In this document: one piece after another, positions 23,410 through 24,401 of the stretch | How positions within the stretch are numbered: position 1 is the stretch's first letter | Layout of the letters: each line of letters starts with the position of its first letter | NCBI RefSeq assembly: GCF_023035815.1 | Contig: NZ_CP073166.1 | Location: 1 to 24,401 of the forward strand | Reading direction: 5' to 3' | Length of the DNA: 24,401 bases | Source of the DNA: Borrelia parkeri | GTDB taxonomy: Bacteria > Spirochaetota > Spirochaetia > Borreliales > Borreliaceae | Made by a program: the position numbers and the translations under genes | The notes under the pieces: generated by a model | What the model was told of the DNA's origin: nothing | The model's database searches: none | What the model saw: only the letters and a program-made list of their open reading frames with translations

Positions 23410-24168
23410 TCACAAAAATATATGAGATAATAGTTGTTTTTGCAATCTATTAGTAGATTTATAAGGTATACCAAGTTGTTTGAGGTGTAGATTAATATAA
23501 GATTTGAGGGTATGTAGGTTTTTGTTTGATGTTTGATCAAGGAAGAAGGATTCAACCAGAGAAGCAATAGTAGAGAGATTTTTATTAGTATGGTTTTTAA
23601 ATAGATCTAGGTTATTTTTATTAAGTTTTAGTCTGTTAAAAGACTTAATATAGTTTATTTTTTCGTATAAGTCTAGTATACAAGGTTGATTATCTAATAG
23701 GATATTGAGATGAGTATTATTGTAATAGATATTATTGAAGGTATTTTTAGACTTAGCAATCAAAGAGTATATAGAAATTATATGTTTTGTAGTGATAGAG
23801 AAGTTGAATATATTTTTAGCGATGTAGTTAATTTTGTATGCATGAATAGAAGATAAAATATTTTTATTTAAATTTTTAATGGAAGTAGCAATAACATTGG
23901 GTTCGAGTAAAGAATATTGTTGAAACTGTAGACCATTACTTAATGTATAAGTAATAATATTGTTATTAAAAGTATAAAATATTTTGATAAAAGGATCTTT
24001 TAGATGTGTTAAAGGTATGCCGGAAGCCATAATAATGCCGAGTAAATTGTGAATAGTGCTAGAAGAGAGAATAAGATAATTACTAATGAGAATAAATTCA
24101 TCAGGATTAATTTTATGAATAGGGATATAAGGTATATTATTAGTAAATAAATTTTTTAGAGAGAACAT
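23410..24168 (-). CDS. Unrecognised telomere-proximal protein, right copy (252 aa)
   Basis: Inverted twin of the gene at 235-996, one residue shorter (SIKNLNK instead of SIIKNLNK). The four substitutions relative to the left copy are I to N in AKSKITF, P to L in NNLDPFKNH, T to N in HTNKTLSTI and L to Q in RLQKLLLSH. The frame is intact and reads inward from the telomere. No ribosome site is evident. The coding strand is G-poor, as on the left. No known domain is recognised. Near-identity of both copies fits telomere exchange or gene conversion between ends. Confidence 0.7.
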   Translation of the reverse strand: MFSLKNLFTNNIPYIPIHKINPDEFILISNYLILSSSTIHNLLGIIMASGIPLTHLKDPFIKIFYTFNNNIITYTLSNGLQFQQYSLLEPNVIATSIKNLNKNILSSIHAYKINYIAKNIFNFSITTKHIISIYSLIAKSKNTFNNIYYNNTHLNILLDNQPCILDLYEKINYIKSFNRLKLNKNNLDLFKNHTNKNLSTIASLVESFFLDQTSNKNLHTLKSYINLHLKQLGIPYKSTNRLQKQLLSHIFL

Positions 24169-24204
24169 ATATATATAAATATAATACTATTAATCTAGCA
24201 AAGA

Positions 24205-24361
24205 GGGAGGTAACTATATATTTTTTTAAAGCAACTATTGAGTTTTTTATGCAAACTATTAATTTTGTATAAAAAGGTAAATTAAACTTATGAGTTTTTT
24301 GTGTAAACTATTAATTTTTAGTAGCAAACTTATGAGTTATATGTGGAAACTTATGAGTTAT
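24205..24361. repeat. 21-bp phased repeat array, right telomere
   Basis: Mirror image of the left array and identical to it over this stretch. The AACT cores (AGTT on the other strand) keep the 21-base spacing and the single 31-base step. It ends about 37 bases before the start of the telomeric gene. Confidence 0.85.
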
Positions 24362-24375
24362 ATAAATGGATAAAC

Positions 24376-24401
24376 ATTCTATACTATTAACAAATTATAA
24401 T
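24376..24401. other. Hairpin telomere core, right end
   Basis: Inverse of 1-26: TATACTATTAA at 24380-24390 (box 3-like) and ATTATA at 24394-24399 (box 1-like), ending in self-complementary ATTATAAT. Confidence 0.75.

Larger units (their letters stand above)
23290..24401. repeat. Right inverted terminal repeat (linear plasmid end)
   Basis: Inverted counterpart of the left end; position x on the left corresponds to about 24402 minus x. It ends ATTATAAT, the same self-complementary terminus. The match to the left breaks down near 23295, where AATAGGGTAAGAAATT replaces the left end's sequence. Confidence 0.93.

Noticed and set aside
1..24401. tRNA, rRNA or riboswitch genes
   Set aside because: I saw no GC-rich structured RNA signature or recognisable conserved RNA motif in any gap.

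Overview
The window is AT-rich, encodes spirochaetal lipoproteins, and carries gene families found only in Borrelia: Vlp variable large proteins, Bdr repeat proteins, and the PF57/PF50/PF32/PF49 plasmid-maintenance set. Vlp genes in this number indicate a relapsing-fever-group Borrelia. The species cannot be fixed from the sequence alone. The two ends are inverted copies of each other for about 1.1 kb and begin with sequence typical of Borrelia hairpin telomeres, so the window appears to be one complete linear plasmid of about 24.4 kb.

Layout. (1) Left telomere, 1-1140: terminal box motifs, a helically phased 21-bp repeat array and an unrecognised 253-residue gene reading inward. (2) Vlp archive, 1272-16893: eleven vlp genes and one decayed vlp, all on the minus strand (toward the left telomere). 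Ten of the eleven keep an almost identical 5' block (ribosome site, start and lipoprotein signal), and every cassette, the decayed one included, is followed by a hairpin. One cassette (14048-15058) has lost its 5' block. Two bdr genes sit between the first three vlp genes as part of a duplicated vlp-bdr unit. (3) Maintenance cluster, 17073-20034, plus strand: PF57/62 replication-type protein, PF50 (DUF226), ParA (PF32) and PF49, tightly spaced with one overlap. (4) Decayed zone, 20035-21290: a short broken ORF, a long hairpin and a vlp pseudogene on the plus strand. (5) Right end, 21295-24401: two more bdr genes, each followed by a copy of telomere-proximal DNA, then the mirrored telomere gene and repeat array.

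How it works together: the plus-strand cluster probably replicates and segregates the plasmid. Most vlp genes lack visible individual promoters and look like silent donors for gene conversion into an expression site, as described for relapsing-fever antigenic variation. The conserved 5' blocks and recurring intergenic DNA are the likely homology tracts. Shared segments between Vlp subfamilies show past mosaic exchange. The vlp nearest the left telomere (1272-2309) reads toward that telomere and has its own terminator, so it is worth testing as an expressed copy.

The most novel signals are the 21-bp phased dyad array beside both hairpin ends, the unrecognised twin telomeric gene with coding-strand base skew opposite to its neighbours, and truncated telomere-derived fragments nested between the right-hand bdr genes.
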